Source: Clostridiales bacterium (GTDB lineage Bacteria; Bacillota; Clostridia; Lachnospirales; Lachnospiraceae). From it: 64,000 nucleotides of DNA. Under the pieces are notes generated by a model, which was not told the origin of the DNA, ran no database searches, and saw nothing but the letters and a program-made list of their open reading frames with translations. Position numbers and translations under genes: made by a program. Shown here one piece after another: positions 50,758 through 58,215 of the stretch. The stretch lies in NCBI GenBank assembly GCA_018365455.1, contig JAGZJZ010000002.1, forward strand, positions 1-64,000, given 5' to 3'. Position 1 is the first letter of the stretch. The number at the start of each line of letters is the position of its first letter.

Positions 50758-51477
50758 ATGATGCGGATCGGGATATGTGACGATGAAGCAAAGGCGGTTC
50801 AGGTAAGCAAAGATTTCATAGAGAAATTTTTGCAGAAAAACAAGTGTGAGTATGAAATTCATGAATTTTTGAATCCGGAGGAGTTATACCATTACGTAAG
50901 AGAAAGCATTTATGATTTGGATCTGCTGTTTCTTGATATTGAAATAGGAGAATCCAATGGGGTGGAGGTTGCGAAAAAACTGGAAGCATTGGATGCCAGA
51001 ACAAAAATTGTGTTTCTGACCAATTATCTATGCTACAGTTCAAAAGTATATGAGGTTGACTACTGCTATTTTGTTTTAAAAAAAGACCTGGAGAAATATC
51101 TGCCGAAAATTATTGAAAAACAAATTCAACAAAAAAGTAAGGTTGCCAGAGAACGTATCGTTGTTATGGTTAAAGGAAGAAAGATTATACTGCTCCCTAT
51201 GGATATTCAGTATCTGGAAAGGGAAAAGAGAAGTACACTGGCAGTCTGCGTCGGTGAAACGGTCAGAACATCTTCCGGACTGACTGAATTGCAGGCACAG
51301 CTGGGATCGGATTACTTTGTAAGATGCCACAACAGTTATATTGTAAATCTGAACTTTGTCAAAGAATTTTGCAGGAATGAATTAATTCTGCGCAATGGGA
51401 AAAAGGTTCCTATCAGCCGCAGGTATCTGAATGATGTCCGCCGGGCATTTGCAAGATGGCTGGGGGAAGATATGTAA
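50758..51477 (+). CDS. LytTR-type response regulator (AgrA-like)
   Basis: 239 residues. A receiver domain (IGICDDEAKAVQ; phosphorylatable Asp in DLLFLDIEIG; Lys in VLKKDLEKY) and a C-terminal LytTR DNA-binding domain (about 135-236, VVMVKGRKIILLPMDIQYLE, FVRCHNSYIVNLNFV). Two adjacent ATGs; the first is used. It pairs with the histidine kinase 20 bp downstream. Controls an unknown regulon, often quorum or virulence functions in relatives. Confidence 0.9.
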   Translation: MMRIGICDDEAKAVQVSKDFIEKFLQKNKCEYEIHEFLNPEELYHYVRESIYDLDLLFLDIEIGESNGVEVAKKLEALDARTKIVFLTNYLCYSSKVYEVDYCYFVLKKDLEKYLPKIIEKQIQQKSKVARERIVVMVKGRKIILLPMDIQYLEREKRSTLAVCVGETVRTSSGLTELQAQLGSDYFVRCHNSYIVNLNFVKEFCRNELILRNGKKVPISRRYLNDVRRAFARWLGEDM

Positions 51478-51496
51478 TCTAATGAGAGGTGAAATA

Positions 51497-52816
51497 ATGA
51501 CGGTGTTTACCGGAAAATGTATTGCTGTTCTGTTAGAGACTGTGATATTCTATATTTTTGCCATGAAGTGCGCAGATACCGGGAATATGGATTTAAGAAA
51601 GAAGCGGATAATTCTGCTTCTTCTTGCTGTAGTCCATGGTGTTCTTATGCTACCTGTAAAAAATGGCGGATCTGCATTTTTAGTTTATGTGGCCGAGATT
51701 ATTCTGTGGATGGCAGTTATTTATAAGATATCTGAGAAGCCATTTCATGATTTCTTGAAATTTTATGCGTTTATAGAATTTTATGGAATTATCGGAGCTG
51801 CTTTGGGGTTGCTTACAAAAGCGTTGTTTGGAGTTGGGGGAAGTCTCGCCCTTTATACTGGAAGTAATGTATGTTTTTTTACAGCTGTAAATGGTGGAAA
51901 GAATATTTTGGCTGCGGTAATACTGGGGATGATTTTAAAATTCGGTGTTTTTGAAAAAATACCGTTACTGATTTGGAAGGTTTTTGCAGTTGTATCAGTA
52001 CTTGTGAATCTGGTGGCTACGGTTCTTCTGATGAACGAAAATGCCAATCGGCTGCTGGAACCTTGGGTGCTGATGTATGTGGTGGCAATGTTGTGTGTGT
52101 TTGGCGGTCTTCTTACTTGGTACAGCAGAGAAAACCTTAAAAGAGAAAATCAGTACCTGCTTATGCAGCAAAAGCTTTTGAAAGAGCATTTTAAGGTGCT
52201 TGAGGAGCAGAATGAACTGGTGCGGAAAATGCGCCACGATATTGGGAATCATCTTCAAACCATAGAAAGGCTGGTACGGGATAACCATACTGAATCTATG
52301 GGTGATATTGCAAAACGACTGAATAAAGAGTATGACAAGCTTCTGCAGAGCAACATCAGCAGAAATGTAATGATAGATGCAGTCCTGCACAATAAAATTA
52401 CAGAATGTGCAAAAAATAAAATTAAGCTGCAGTTAAATATGGCGCACTTTGCAAGTGGAAGAGTGGATGATGTAGACTGGCTCAGTATTTTTTACAATCT
52501 GTTCGACAATGCAATTGAAAGCTGTATGCGCATCCCGGATTCCGCGGAGCGGTTTATAAATGTAAAAAGCCAGTACCGTGCAGGCTATCAGGTTCTGATA
52601 TTCAGTAATTCTAGATATGAAGAGGCAAAACCCGTGGAAGTGAAGCGGGATGGGGGATTTAGAACCACCAAAAAAGATAAGTTCCGCCACGGTCTGGGAC
52701 TTGATATTGTACAGGGAATCGTGAAAAAATACGAGGGCAGTATGGAGTGTAAAGAGGAAGAAAAAGTCTTTCGTACCCTGGTCTCCCTGAGAGTGGGAAG
52801 TGAAGAAAAAAATTAG
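51497..52816 (+). CDS. GHKL sensor histidine kinase (AgrC-like)
   Basis: 439 residues from ATG 51497 (GAGAGGTG site). Six or so membrane helices (1-about 220), a coiled linker, the phospho-acceptor H-box RKMRHDIGNHLQTIE and a GHKL ATPase with NLFDNAIESC and GLGLDIVQGI. The architecture is that of AgrC peptide sensors, but no agrB or agrD-like peptide gene was found nearby, so the signal is unknown. Confidence 0.9.
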   Translation: MTVFTGKCIAVLLETVIFYIFAMKCADTGNMDLRKKRIILLLLAVVHGVLMLPVKNGGSAFLVYVAEIILWMAVIYKISEKPFHDFLKFYAFIEFYGIIGAALGLLTKALFGVGGSLALYTGSNVCFFTAVNGGKNILAAVILGMILKFGVFEKIPLLIWKVFAVVSVLVNLVATVLLMNENANRLLEPWVLMYVVAMLCVFGGLLTWYSRENLKRENQYLLMQQKLLKEHFKVLEEQNELVRKMRHDIGNHLQTIERLVRDNHTESMGDIAKRLNKEYDKLLQSNISRNVMIDAVLHNKITECAKNKIKLQLNMAHFASGRVDDVDWLSIFYNLFDNAIESCMRIPDSAERFINVKSQYRAGYQVLIFSNSRYEEAKPVEVKRDGGFRTTKKDKFRHGLGLDIVQGIVKKYEGSMECKEEEKVFRTLVSLRVGSEEKN

Positions 52817-52874
52817 CTTCCCCCTATACATTTTAGACGGGATTTGTTAGAATAACAGAATAGATGTAATCAAA

Positions 52875-52899
52875 AAAGGGAGCGCATGACGTTCCCTTT
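52875..52899. other. hairpin before sdaAB
   Basis: AAAGGGAGCG pairs with CGTTCCCTTT around CATGA. A T run exists only on the minus side, so for the plus strand it is a structured leader or terminator of moderate strength. Confidence 0.5.
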
Positions 52900-52968
52900 C
52901 CATTTACGTTGAGGAGAAAAAGTTGTGCAGTACAGCAGACCTGTCTGCGGTATACAGGAGGTATAAAG

Positions 52969-53637
52969 ATGAACATATTCGATATTTTGGGACCTGTCAT
53001 GGTGGGACCCTCCAGTTCTCATACGGCAGGCGCGGTAAGGATCGGATTGATGGGGAGAAAACTGCTGGGTAGCATGCCCGTAAATGCAAGGATATGTATG
53101 CATGGCTCTTTTGCAGCTACCGGAGTAGGCCATGGTACGGATAAAGCCATTGTAGCAGGACTCCTTGGTATGGAGCCGGATGATATCAGAATTCCAAAAA
53201 GCTTTGAAATGGCAGAGGAAGAAGGATTAGAATTTACCTTTGAAGAAACAACACTAAAGGGGGCACATCCCAATTCGGTGCAGATGCTGCTGGAGGATTT
53301 AAAGCAGCGCAAACTGATGGTTCAGGCTTCTTCTCTGGGAGGCGGACGTATTATGCTGAATAAAATCAATGATGTGGAGGTCAATTGTACCTGTGAGAAT
53401 CCCACTTTAATTATTCATAACATGGATCAGCCCGGTTATGTTGCCGATGTGGCGTCCATGCTGTTTCAGAAGTCCGTAAATGTGGCAAACATGTCCCTGC
53501 ACCGGAAAAAACGGGGCGGTTATGCAGTGATGATTATTGAAACAGACCAGAAGATCCCAAAAGAATCCATCGAGTGGCTGGAGCAAAAAGAGGGTATACT
53601 GAAGGTGACATATATAGATATAGGAGGGAACCGGTAA
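52969..53637 (+). CDS. sdaAB: L-serine dehydratase, beta subunit
   Basis: 222 residues from ATG 52969 (CAGGAGG site). Begins FDILGPVMVGPSSSHTAGAVR, the signature of the beta chain, and ends in an ACT domain (about 145-222, NMDQPGYVADVASML). With SdaAA it forms the oxygen-sensitive [4Fe-4S] enzyme that turns L-serine into pyruvate and ammonia. 1 bp before sdaAA. Confidence 0.95.
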   Translation: MNIFDILGPVMVGPSSSHTAGAVRIGLMGRKLLGSMPVNARICMHGSFAATGVGHGTDKAIVAGLLGMEPDDIRIPKSFEMAEEEGLEFTFEETTLKGAHPNSVQMLLEDLKQRKLMVQASSLGGGRIMLNKINDVEVNCTCENPTLIIHNMDQPGYVADVASMLFQKSVNVANMSLHRKKRGGYAVMIIETDQKIPKESIEWLEQKEGILKVTYIDIGGNR

Positions 53638-53638
53638 C

Positions 53639-54520
53639 ATGGCATATAATTCATTAGAAGAAATCTTAGACGTATGCAGGGAGTCGCAGATTCCTTTCTG
53701 GAAAACCATCCTGCTGGATGATATGAACGAGCGGAAAGTTTCAAAGGAGGAATCTTTTGAAAAGATGCTGGGTATGTGGCGGGCGATGCTCTCGTCCAGC
53801 GAAGCATATGATGAAAAACTGATTTCCAACAGCGGGCTGGTAGGCGGCAGCGGCGGTATTATGGAGCAGTATGTGCAAAAGGAAGGACCCTTGTGCGGAC
53901 CATTCATGGGACAGGTTATTGCGGCGGCATTGCAGATGGGAGAATCAAATGCCTGTATGAAACGAATCGTGGCGGCACCCACAGCAGGCGCCTGCGGAGT
54001 ACTTCCGGCTGTTCTGGTGCCTTATTATAAAAAGGAACAGACAGATGAGACACGCATAGGGGAAGCACTGTATGTGGCTGCGGGGATCGGACAGGTCATA
54101 GCAGTTCGAGCGTATATTGCAGGAGCTTCCGGCGGCTGTCAGGCGGAAATCGGTTCGGCAAGTGCCATGGCGGCAGGGGCAATGGTTCATTTAAAGGGCG
54201 GAAATCCCAGCCAGATCGCCCATGCAGCTGCAATGTCGTTAAAAAATCTCCTGGGGCTGGTCTGTGACCCGGTTGCCGGTCTGGTGGAGGTTCCATGCGT
54301 GAAACGCAATGTAATCGGAGCGGTGAACGCTATGGCGTGTGCCGATATGGCATTGGCCGGAATTGAAAGCCGGATTCCCCCGGACCAGGTAATTGACGCC
54401 ATGAAGGAAGTAGGGGATCTGATGAATGTCTCCCTTCGGGAAACGGGTGAAGGCGGACTGGCAGCCACTGCATTTGGCAGGGAAGTATCCTTAAAACAGG
54501 GGCAGGAAAAGTTTCACTGA
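53639..54520 (+). CDS. sdaAA: L-serine dehydratase, alpha subunit
   Basis: 293 residues. The cysteines that bind the iron-sulfur cluster are in APTAGACGVLP, GASGGCQAEIG and LVCDPVAGLVEVPC. Catalytic subunit acting with SdaAB. ATG 53639 follows GGAGGGAACC. Length is normal for the family. Confidence 0.95.
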   Translation: MAYNSLEEILDVCRESQIPFWKTILLDDMNERKVSKEESFEKMLGMWRAMLSSSEAYDEKLISNSGLVGGSGGIMEQYVQKEGPLCGPFMGQVIAAALQMGESNACMKRIVAAPTAGACGVLPAVLVPYYKKEQTDETRIGEALYVAAGIGQVIAVRAYIAGASGGCQAEIGSASAMAAGAMVHLKGGNPSQIAHAAAMSLKNLLGLVCDPVAGLVEVPCVKRNVIGAVNAMACADMALAGIESRIPPDQVIDAMKEVGDLMNVSLRETGEGGLAATAFGREVSLKQGQEKFH

Positions 54521-54534
54521 TACGGACTGTTACT

Positions 54535-54695
54535 AGTGCCTCCCGGCGCAAATACGCCCCTATATAGCGCCCGCTATCTGTGCCAGCTGCACGACTGTGA
54601 ATCTAGCCGTAGCCCGCTACGCCGTCGATTCACAGTCGCACACCTGACACAGATATCAGGCGCTATATATCGACGTATTTATGCCGGGCGGCACT
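54535..54695. repeat. 161-nt long near-perfect hairpin (palindromic element)
   Basis: Five perfectly paired helices lie inside the outer pair AGTGCC/GGCACT: CCCGGC/GCCGGG, AAATACG/CGTATTT, TATATAGCGCC/GGCGCTATATA, TATCTGTG/CACAGATA and CGACTGTGAATC/GATTCACAGTCG, with small internal loops of similar size on both sides, and a 23-nt apical loop that can form GTAGC/GCTAC. No T tract follows, so it is not a simple terminator. It could be a palindromic repeat or MITE, or a structured RNA. Confidence 0.75.
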
Positions 54696-54751
54696 GGATT
54701 CACAGAGGTAAAAAACACTGCAGAAGATCATGGATCTTGTCAAAAAAAGAC

Positions 54752-54781
54752 TTGACTTCCAGCTATTGTATATGATAAGAT
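54752..54781 (+). promoter_or_regulatory. promoter of rpmG-secE-nusG
   Basis: TTGACT (54752-54757), 18 bp, TAAGAT (54776-54781) with a preceding TG (extended -10). Confidence 0.65.
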
Positions 54782-54877
54782 AAACGAGCGAATGGAAGTA
54801 GGTCTTTTTTTTATGCCTAAAAATTCAACAGCCTACGCAAGCTGTTACCAAATTACAAAGAAGGCGAGGTGGAAGTT

Positions 54878-55027
54878 GTGCGCGTTAAAATCACATTGGC
54901 ATGTACGGAATGTAAACAACGTAACTACAACATGACGAAGGATAAGAAAAATCATCCGGACAGAATGGAAACAAAAAAATACTGTAAATTCTGCAGAACA
55001 CACACATTACACAAAGAAACCAAATAA
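54878..55027 (+). CDS. rpmG: 50S ribosomal protein L33
   Basis: 49 residues from GTG 54878 (GGCGAGGTGG site). Begins MRVKITLACTECKQRNYN and ends with KYCKFCRTHTLHKE: the four-cysteine zinc-binding L33. Usual place ahead of secE and nusG. Confidence 0.95.
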   Translation: MRVKITLACTECKQRNYNMTKDKKNHPDRMETKKYCKFCRTHTLHKETK

Positions 55028-55059
55028 CTGTTAGTGATAATGCAAAGGAAGTGAATGGA

Positions 55060-55266
55060 ATGGGAGAAACTGCAAAAACAGACAAAGCCCCCAAGAAAAG
55101 CTGGTTTGAAGGTCTTAAATCTGAATTTAAGAAAATTATCTGGCCGGAAAAGAAAACACTTGGCAAGCAGACCGTAGCGGTTGTTGCCGTTTCTTGTGTA
55201 TTAGGTGTCATTATTACCATCGTTGATGTTATTGTACAGTATGGTATTGATTTCTTAATAAAGTAA
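55060..55266 (+). CDS. secE: preprotein translocase subunit SecE
   Basis: 68 residues from ATG 55060. One C-terminal membrane helix (about 40-62) preceded by the conserved SEFKKIIWPEKKTLGKQT motif. Essential clamp of the SecYEG channel. Short form typical of Firmicutes. Confidence 0.93.
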   Translation: MGETAKTDKAPKKSWFEGLKSEFKKIIWPEKKTLGKQTVAVVAVSCVLGVIITIVDVIVQYGIDFLIK

Positions 55267-55282
55267 GGGCAAGGGTGATTTT

Positions 55283-55798
55283 ATGTCAGAAACAAACTGG
55301 TATGTAGTTCATACTTATTCTGGGTATGAAAACAAGGTTAAGGCCAACATTGAGAAAACGATTGAAAACCGGCATTTAGAAGATCAGATCATTGAGGTCA
55401 GAGTTCCGATGCAGGATGTTGTGGAAGTGAAAAATGGCGTACAGAAGCAGGTTCAGAAGAAACTGTTTCCAGGCTATGTGCTTCTGAATATGGTCATGAA
55501 TGATGACACCTGGTATGTCGTTCGAAATACAAGAGGTGTTACCGGATTTGTTGGTCCTGGATCAAAACCAGTGCCACTTACCGAAACAGAGATGCAGAAT
55601 CTGGGAATCCAGGCGGACGATGTCCAGGTGGATTTCACAGAAGGAGATGCGGTTACTGTTACCGGCGGAGTCTGGAAAGATACCGTTGGGGTTATTCAGT
55701 CCATCAATCATGGTAAACAGATCGTTACCATTAATGTTGAGTTATTCGGTCGTGAAACACCAGTAGAAATAAGTTTCACTGAGATTAAAAAAATGTAA
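55283..55798 (+). CDS. nusG: transcription elongation and antitermination factor NusG
   Basis: 171 residues. NGN domain (WYVVHTYSGYENKVKANIEK, KLFPGYVLL, NTRGVTGFVG) and a C-terminal KOW domain (DAVTVTGGVWKDTVGVIQSI). Binds RNA polymerase to modulate pausing and termination. This is the housekeeping copy, not a LoaP paralogue, as shown by its place between secE and rplK. Confidence 0.96.
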   Translation: MSETNWYVVHTYSGYENKVKANIEKTIENRHLEDQIIEVRVPMQDVVEVKNGVQKQVQKKLFPGYVLLNMVMNDDTWYVVRNTRGVTGFVGPGSKPVPLTETEMQNLGIQADDVQVDFTEGDAVTVTGGVWKDTVGVIQSINHGKQIVTINVELFGRETPVEISFTEIKKM

Positions 55799-55809
55799 CA
55801 GGAAAGTTA

Positions 55810-55869
55810 CCGTCAGGTATATTCGCAGTCTGACGGATTAGTGGGAGGGAAATCCCCCGCCAATACCAC
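55810..55869 (+). promoter_or_regulatory. structured leader of rplK
   Basis: CCGTCAG pairs with CTGACGG (55810-55836), followed by a GTGGGAGGGAAAT hairpin ending in ACCAC (55841-55869). The second part is nearly repeated before rplA at 56355. Confidence 0.55.
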
Positions 55870-55886
55870 ATAGGAGGTGCCTAAAA

Positions 55887-56312
55887 ATGGCAAAAAAAGT
55901 AACAGGTTATATTAAATTACAGATTCCTGCTGGAAAGGCTACACCAGCTCCACCAGTTGGTCCGGCACTTGGACAGCACGGTGTTAACATCGTTCAGTTT
56001 ACAAAGGAGTTCAATGCAAGAACAGCTGACAAAGGCGATTTAATTATCCCGGTTGTTATTACTGTATATGCAGACAGAAGCTTCAGCTTTATTACAAAAA
56101 CTCCTCCTGCAGCAGTTTTATTAAAGAAAGCATGCAACCTGAAATCAGGTTCAGGCGTTCCGAATAAGACAAAAGTTGCTACAATCAGCAAAGAAAAGAT
56201 CAAAGAGATCGCTGAAATGAAAATGCCAGATTTAAATGCAGCATCTGTTGAAGCTGCAATGAGCATGATCGCAGGTACCGCACGCAGCATGGGTATCACT
56301 GTTGAGGAATAA
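55887..56312 (+). CDS. rplK: 50S ribosomal protein L11
   Basis: 141 residues. KLQIPAGKATPAPPVGPALG at the start and VEAAMSMIAGTARSMGI at the end are the L11 signatures. TAGGAGGTG site. Confidence 0.97.
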   Translation: MAKKVTGYIKLQIPAGKATPAPPVGPALGQHGVNIVQFTKEFNARTADKGDLIIPVVITVYADRSFSFITKTPPAAVLLKKACNLKSGSGVPNKTKVATISKEKIKEIAEMKMPDLNAASVEAAMSMIAGTARSMGITVEE

Positions 56313-56354
56313 TATACTTGGTAATCAAGCAAAACGTAAACTAAACAATGAAAA

Positions 56355-56382
56355 GTGGGAGGGAAATTCCCGCAAATACCAC
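56355..56382 (+). promoter_or_regulatory. hairpin before rplA, repeat of the rplK leader hairpin
   Basis: GTGGGAGGGAAATTCCCGCA then AATACCAC, almost the same as 55841-55869. Might be a binding site for a ribosomal protein such as L1, or an RNA stabiliser. Confidence 0.45.
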
Positions 56383-56398
56383 CAGGAGGTTATTTAAT

Positions 56399-57091
56399 AT
56401 GAAAAAAGGAAAAAGATACGCAGAGGCTGCAAAAGCAATCGACCGCGCAAATCTTTATGATACAGCAGAAGCTATTTCTTTAGTAAAGAAAGCATCTGTT
56501 GCTAAATTTGATGAAACTATCGAAGCTCATATCAGAACAGGCTGTGATGGCCGTCATGCGGATCAGCAGATCCGTGGAGCTGTTGTGTTACCACACGGTA
56601 CAGGTAAAAAAGTTCGTGTCTTAGTATTCGCTAAAAATGCAAAAGCTGACGAAGCTCGTGCAGCAGGCGCAGAATACGTTGGAGCAGAGGAATTAATTCC
56701 AAAGATCCAGAACGAAAACTGGTTTGAATTCGATGTAGTTGTAGCTACACCGGATATGATGGGTGTTGTTGGCCGTCTTGGTCGTGTACTTGGACCAAAA
56801 GGCTTAATGCCAAACCCAAAAGCTGGTACTGTAACGATGGACGTAACAAAAGCAGTTCAGGAAATCAAAGCAGGTAAGATTGAGTACAGATTAGATAAAA
56901 CAAACATTATCCACGTGCCAATCGGAAAAGCTTCTTTTACAGAGGAGCAGTTAGCGGACAACTTCCAGACGCTTATGGGTGCAATTTTAAAAGCGAAACC
57001 TTCAGCACTGAAAGGACAGTATTTAAAGAGCGTAACAGTAGCTCCTACAATGGGTCCTGGTGTGAAGCTTAACACAGCAAAATTTGCATAA
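56399..57091 (+). CDS. rplA: 50S ribosomal protein L1
   Basis: 230 residues from ATG 56399 (CAGGAGG site). KGKRYAEAAKAIDRANLYD, the PHGTGK motif and GRVLGPKGLMPNPKAGTVT identify L1. A strong terminator follows, so rplJ is not in the same transcript. Confidence 0.97.
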   Translation: MKKGKRYAEAAKAIDRANLYDTAEAISLVKKASVAKFDETIEAHIRTGCDGRHADQQIRGAVVLPHGTGKKVRVLVFAKNAKADEARAAGAEYVGAEELIPKIQNENWFEFDVVVATPDMMGVVGRLGRVLGPKGLMPNPKAGTVTMDVTKAVQEIKAGKIEYRLDKTNIIHVPIGKASFTEEQLADNFQTLMGAILKAKPSALKGQYLKSVTVAPTMGPGVKLNTAKFA

Positions 57092-57098
57092 ACCCTTA

Positions 57099-57143
57099 TA
57101 AAGGGGTCATCGCATTAAGTTTTAATGCGGTGGCCCCCTTTTT
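57099..57143 (+). terminator. terminator after rplA
   Basis: AAAGGGGTCATCGCATTA pairs with TAATGCGGTGGCCCCCTTT around a tight loop, then T7. Confidence 0.93.
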
Positions 57144-57159
57144 TTGTGATTTATTCTAG

Positions 57160-57373
57160 ATGTACGGCGGTATAAACAGGGAGCAGAATACAGTAAATAC
57201 AATAAAAGAAATACTGGACCAGGTGCCGGTCTCCGGAAGAAATAAGCAGGGAATTATTTCCAGATGGGCCAAATGGTATGGCTATGACCAAATGTTACGA
57301 GATGGCGAGATATGGAATTGGAGAATGTGATAAAAAGGCCCTGGAAGCGATGAAAAAGAATATTGAAAATTAA
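57160..57373 (+). pseudogene. degenerate coding remnant
   Basis: One frame from ATG 57160 runs 56 codons and stops at 57330. A frame shifted by one base reads a protein-like end, LFPDGPNGMAMTKCYEMARY then ECDKKALEAMKKNIEN, to a stop at 57373. A short gene broken by a frameshift is the simplest reading. Family not recognised. Confidence 0.35.
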
Positions 57374-57456
57374 CATAGAGAAGTCACGGAAGGGTATCTG
57401 AATGGAAGGATACTCTTTTGCTTTGTACAAAAAGCGGTCACACGTTCGATCTAATG

Positions 57457-57485
57457 TTGTTATGAAAGTATTAACATGTTATAAT
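57457..57485 (+). promoter_or_regulatory. promoter of 57573
   Basis: TTGTTA (57457-57462), 17 bp, TATAAT (57480-57485). Confidence 0.7.
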
Positions 57486-57572
57486 AGTTCTTATTGCTGA
57501 AAGCTTATAACAAAAAAGAATGATTTGACGGGTAAAAAGTAACCATACAATCTATCTGGTGGAGGTAGTGAG

Positions 57573-58040
57573 ATGATGAATGAAAACAGTCGGGACATAA
57601 GAACAATACATGAAAAAAGAAAATTCAGGTTTTACTTTCCGGATACGGGACTGGAGGAGTTTGCCAGACAGGGAACAATCGTCGGGGGACCGGATACAGA
57701 ACATCACCCCCTGGGACACCGGCATACATATCAGATTCTGGAGAAAGTTTATACAGAGATAAAAAAGGGGAGCTCAGAAGGCTACATGCTGCGCACGGAC
57801 GATGCAGGAACCATGAAAAATATTTACATGGAAGCATTTGACAAGGACCAGGCTCAGGTGTTTGTAAGAAATGGAGAAGGCAAGAGCCAGAGAGTTGTGA
57901 TCAGTGAAAAGAAAACGTATGATATGCTGCAGGATTATATGGAAAACCTGAAAGAGGGAACCACGGTATATGCCAGGGAAGAAATGCTGGAACATTTTGA
58001 AACGGTTCTCCGAAAGTATAAACGCAGAGAGCGTGCCTGA
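57573..58040 (+). CDS. hypothetical protein
   Basis: 155 residues behind GGTGGAGGTAG; two adjacent ATGs. Charged soluble protein with FRFYFPDTGLEEFARQG and HHPLGHRHTYQILEK. No family recognised. It lies in the unusual interval between rplA and carB. Confidence 0.6.
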   Translation: MMNENSRDIRTIHEKRKFRFYFPDTGLEEFARQGTIVGGPDTEHHPLGHRHTYQILEKVYTEIKKGSSEGYMLRTDDAGTMKNIYMEAFDKDQAQVFVRNGEGKSQRVVISEKKTYDMLQDYMENLKEGTTVYAREEMLEHFETVLRKYKRRERA

Positions 58041-58129
58041 ATCTTATGCAAACCGGAATGAATGTCTGTCAGAAAGACATTTTTAATAGTTCTTTGAGGC
58101 AAAACTTTGTCATGGGATTAAATTATATA

Positions 58130-58158
58130 TTTACACATCTCTTACAATAACGTATAAT
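58130..58158 (+). promoter_or_regulatory. promoter of carB
   Basis: TTTACA (58130-58135), 17 bp, TATAAT (58153-58158). Confidence 0.75.
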
Positions 58159-58215
58159 AGACCTAATGATTTTGGGTAGTATAGTATACAAATAGATATT
58201 ATGAGAGGTAAAACC

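Noticed and set aside
54536..54775. Open frame across the long hairpin
   Set aside because: The frame is a by-product of the palindrome; no ribosome binding site and no protein-like composition.
55283..55798. NusG as a LoaP-type specialised antiterminator that could serve the leader modules
   Set aside because: It sits in the universal secE-nusG-rplK context and is the housekeeping NusG.
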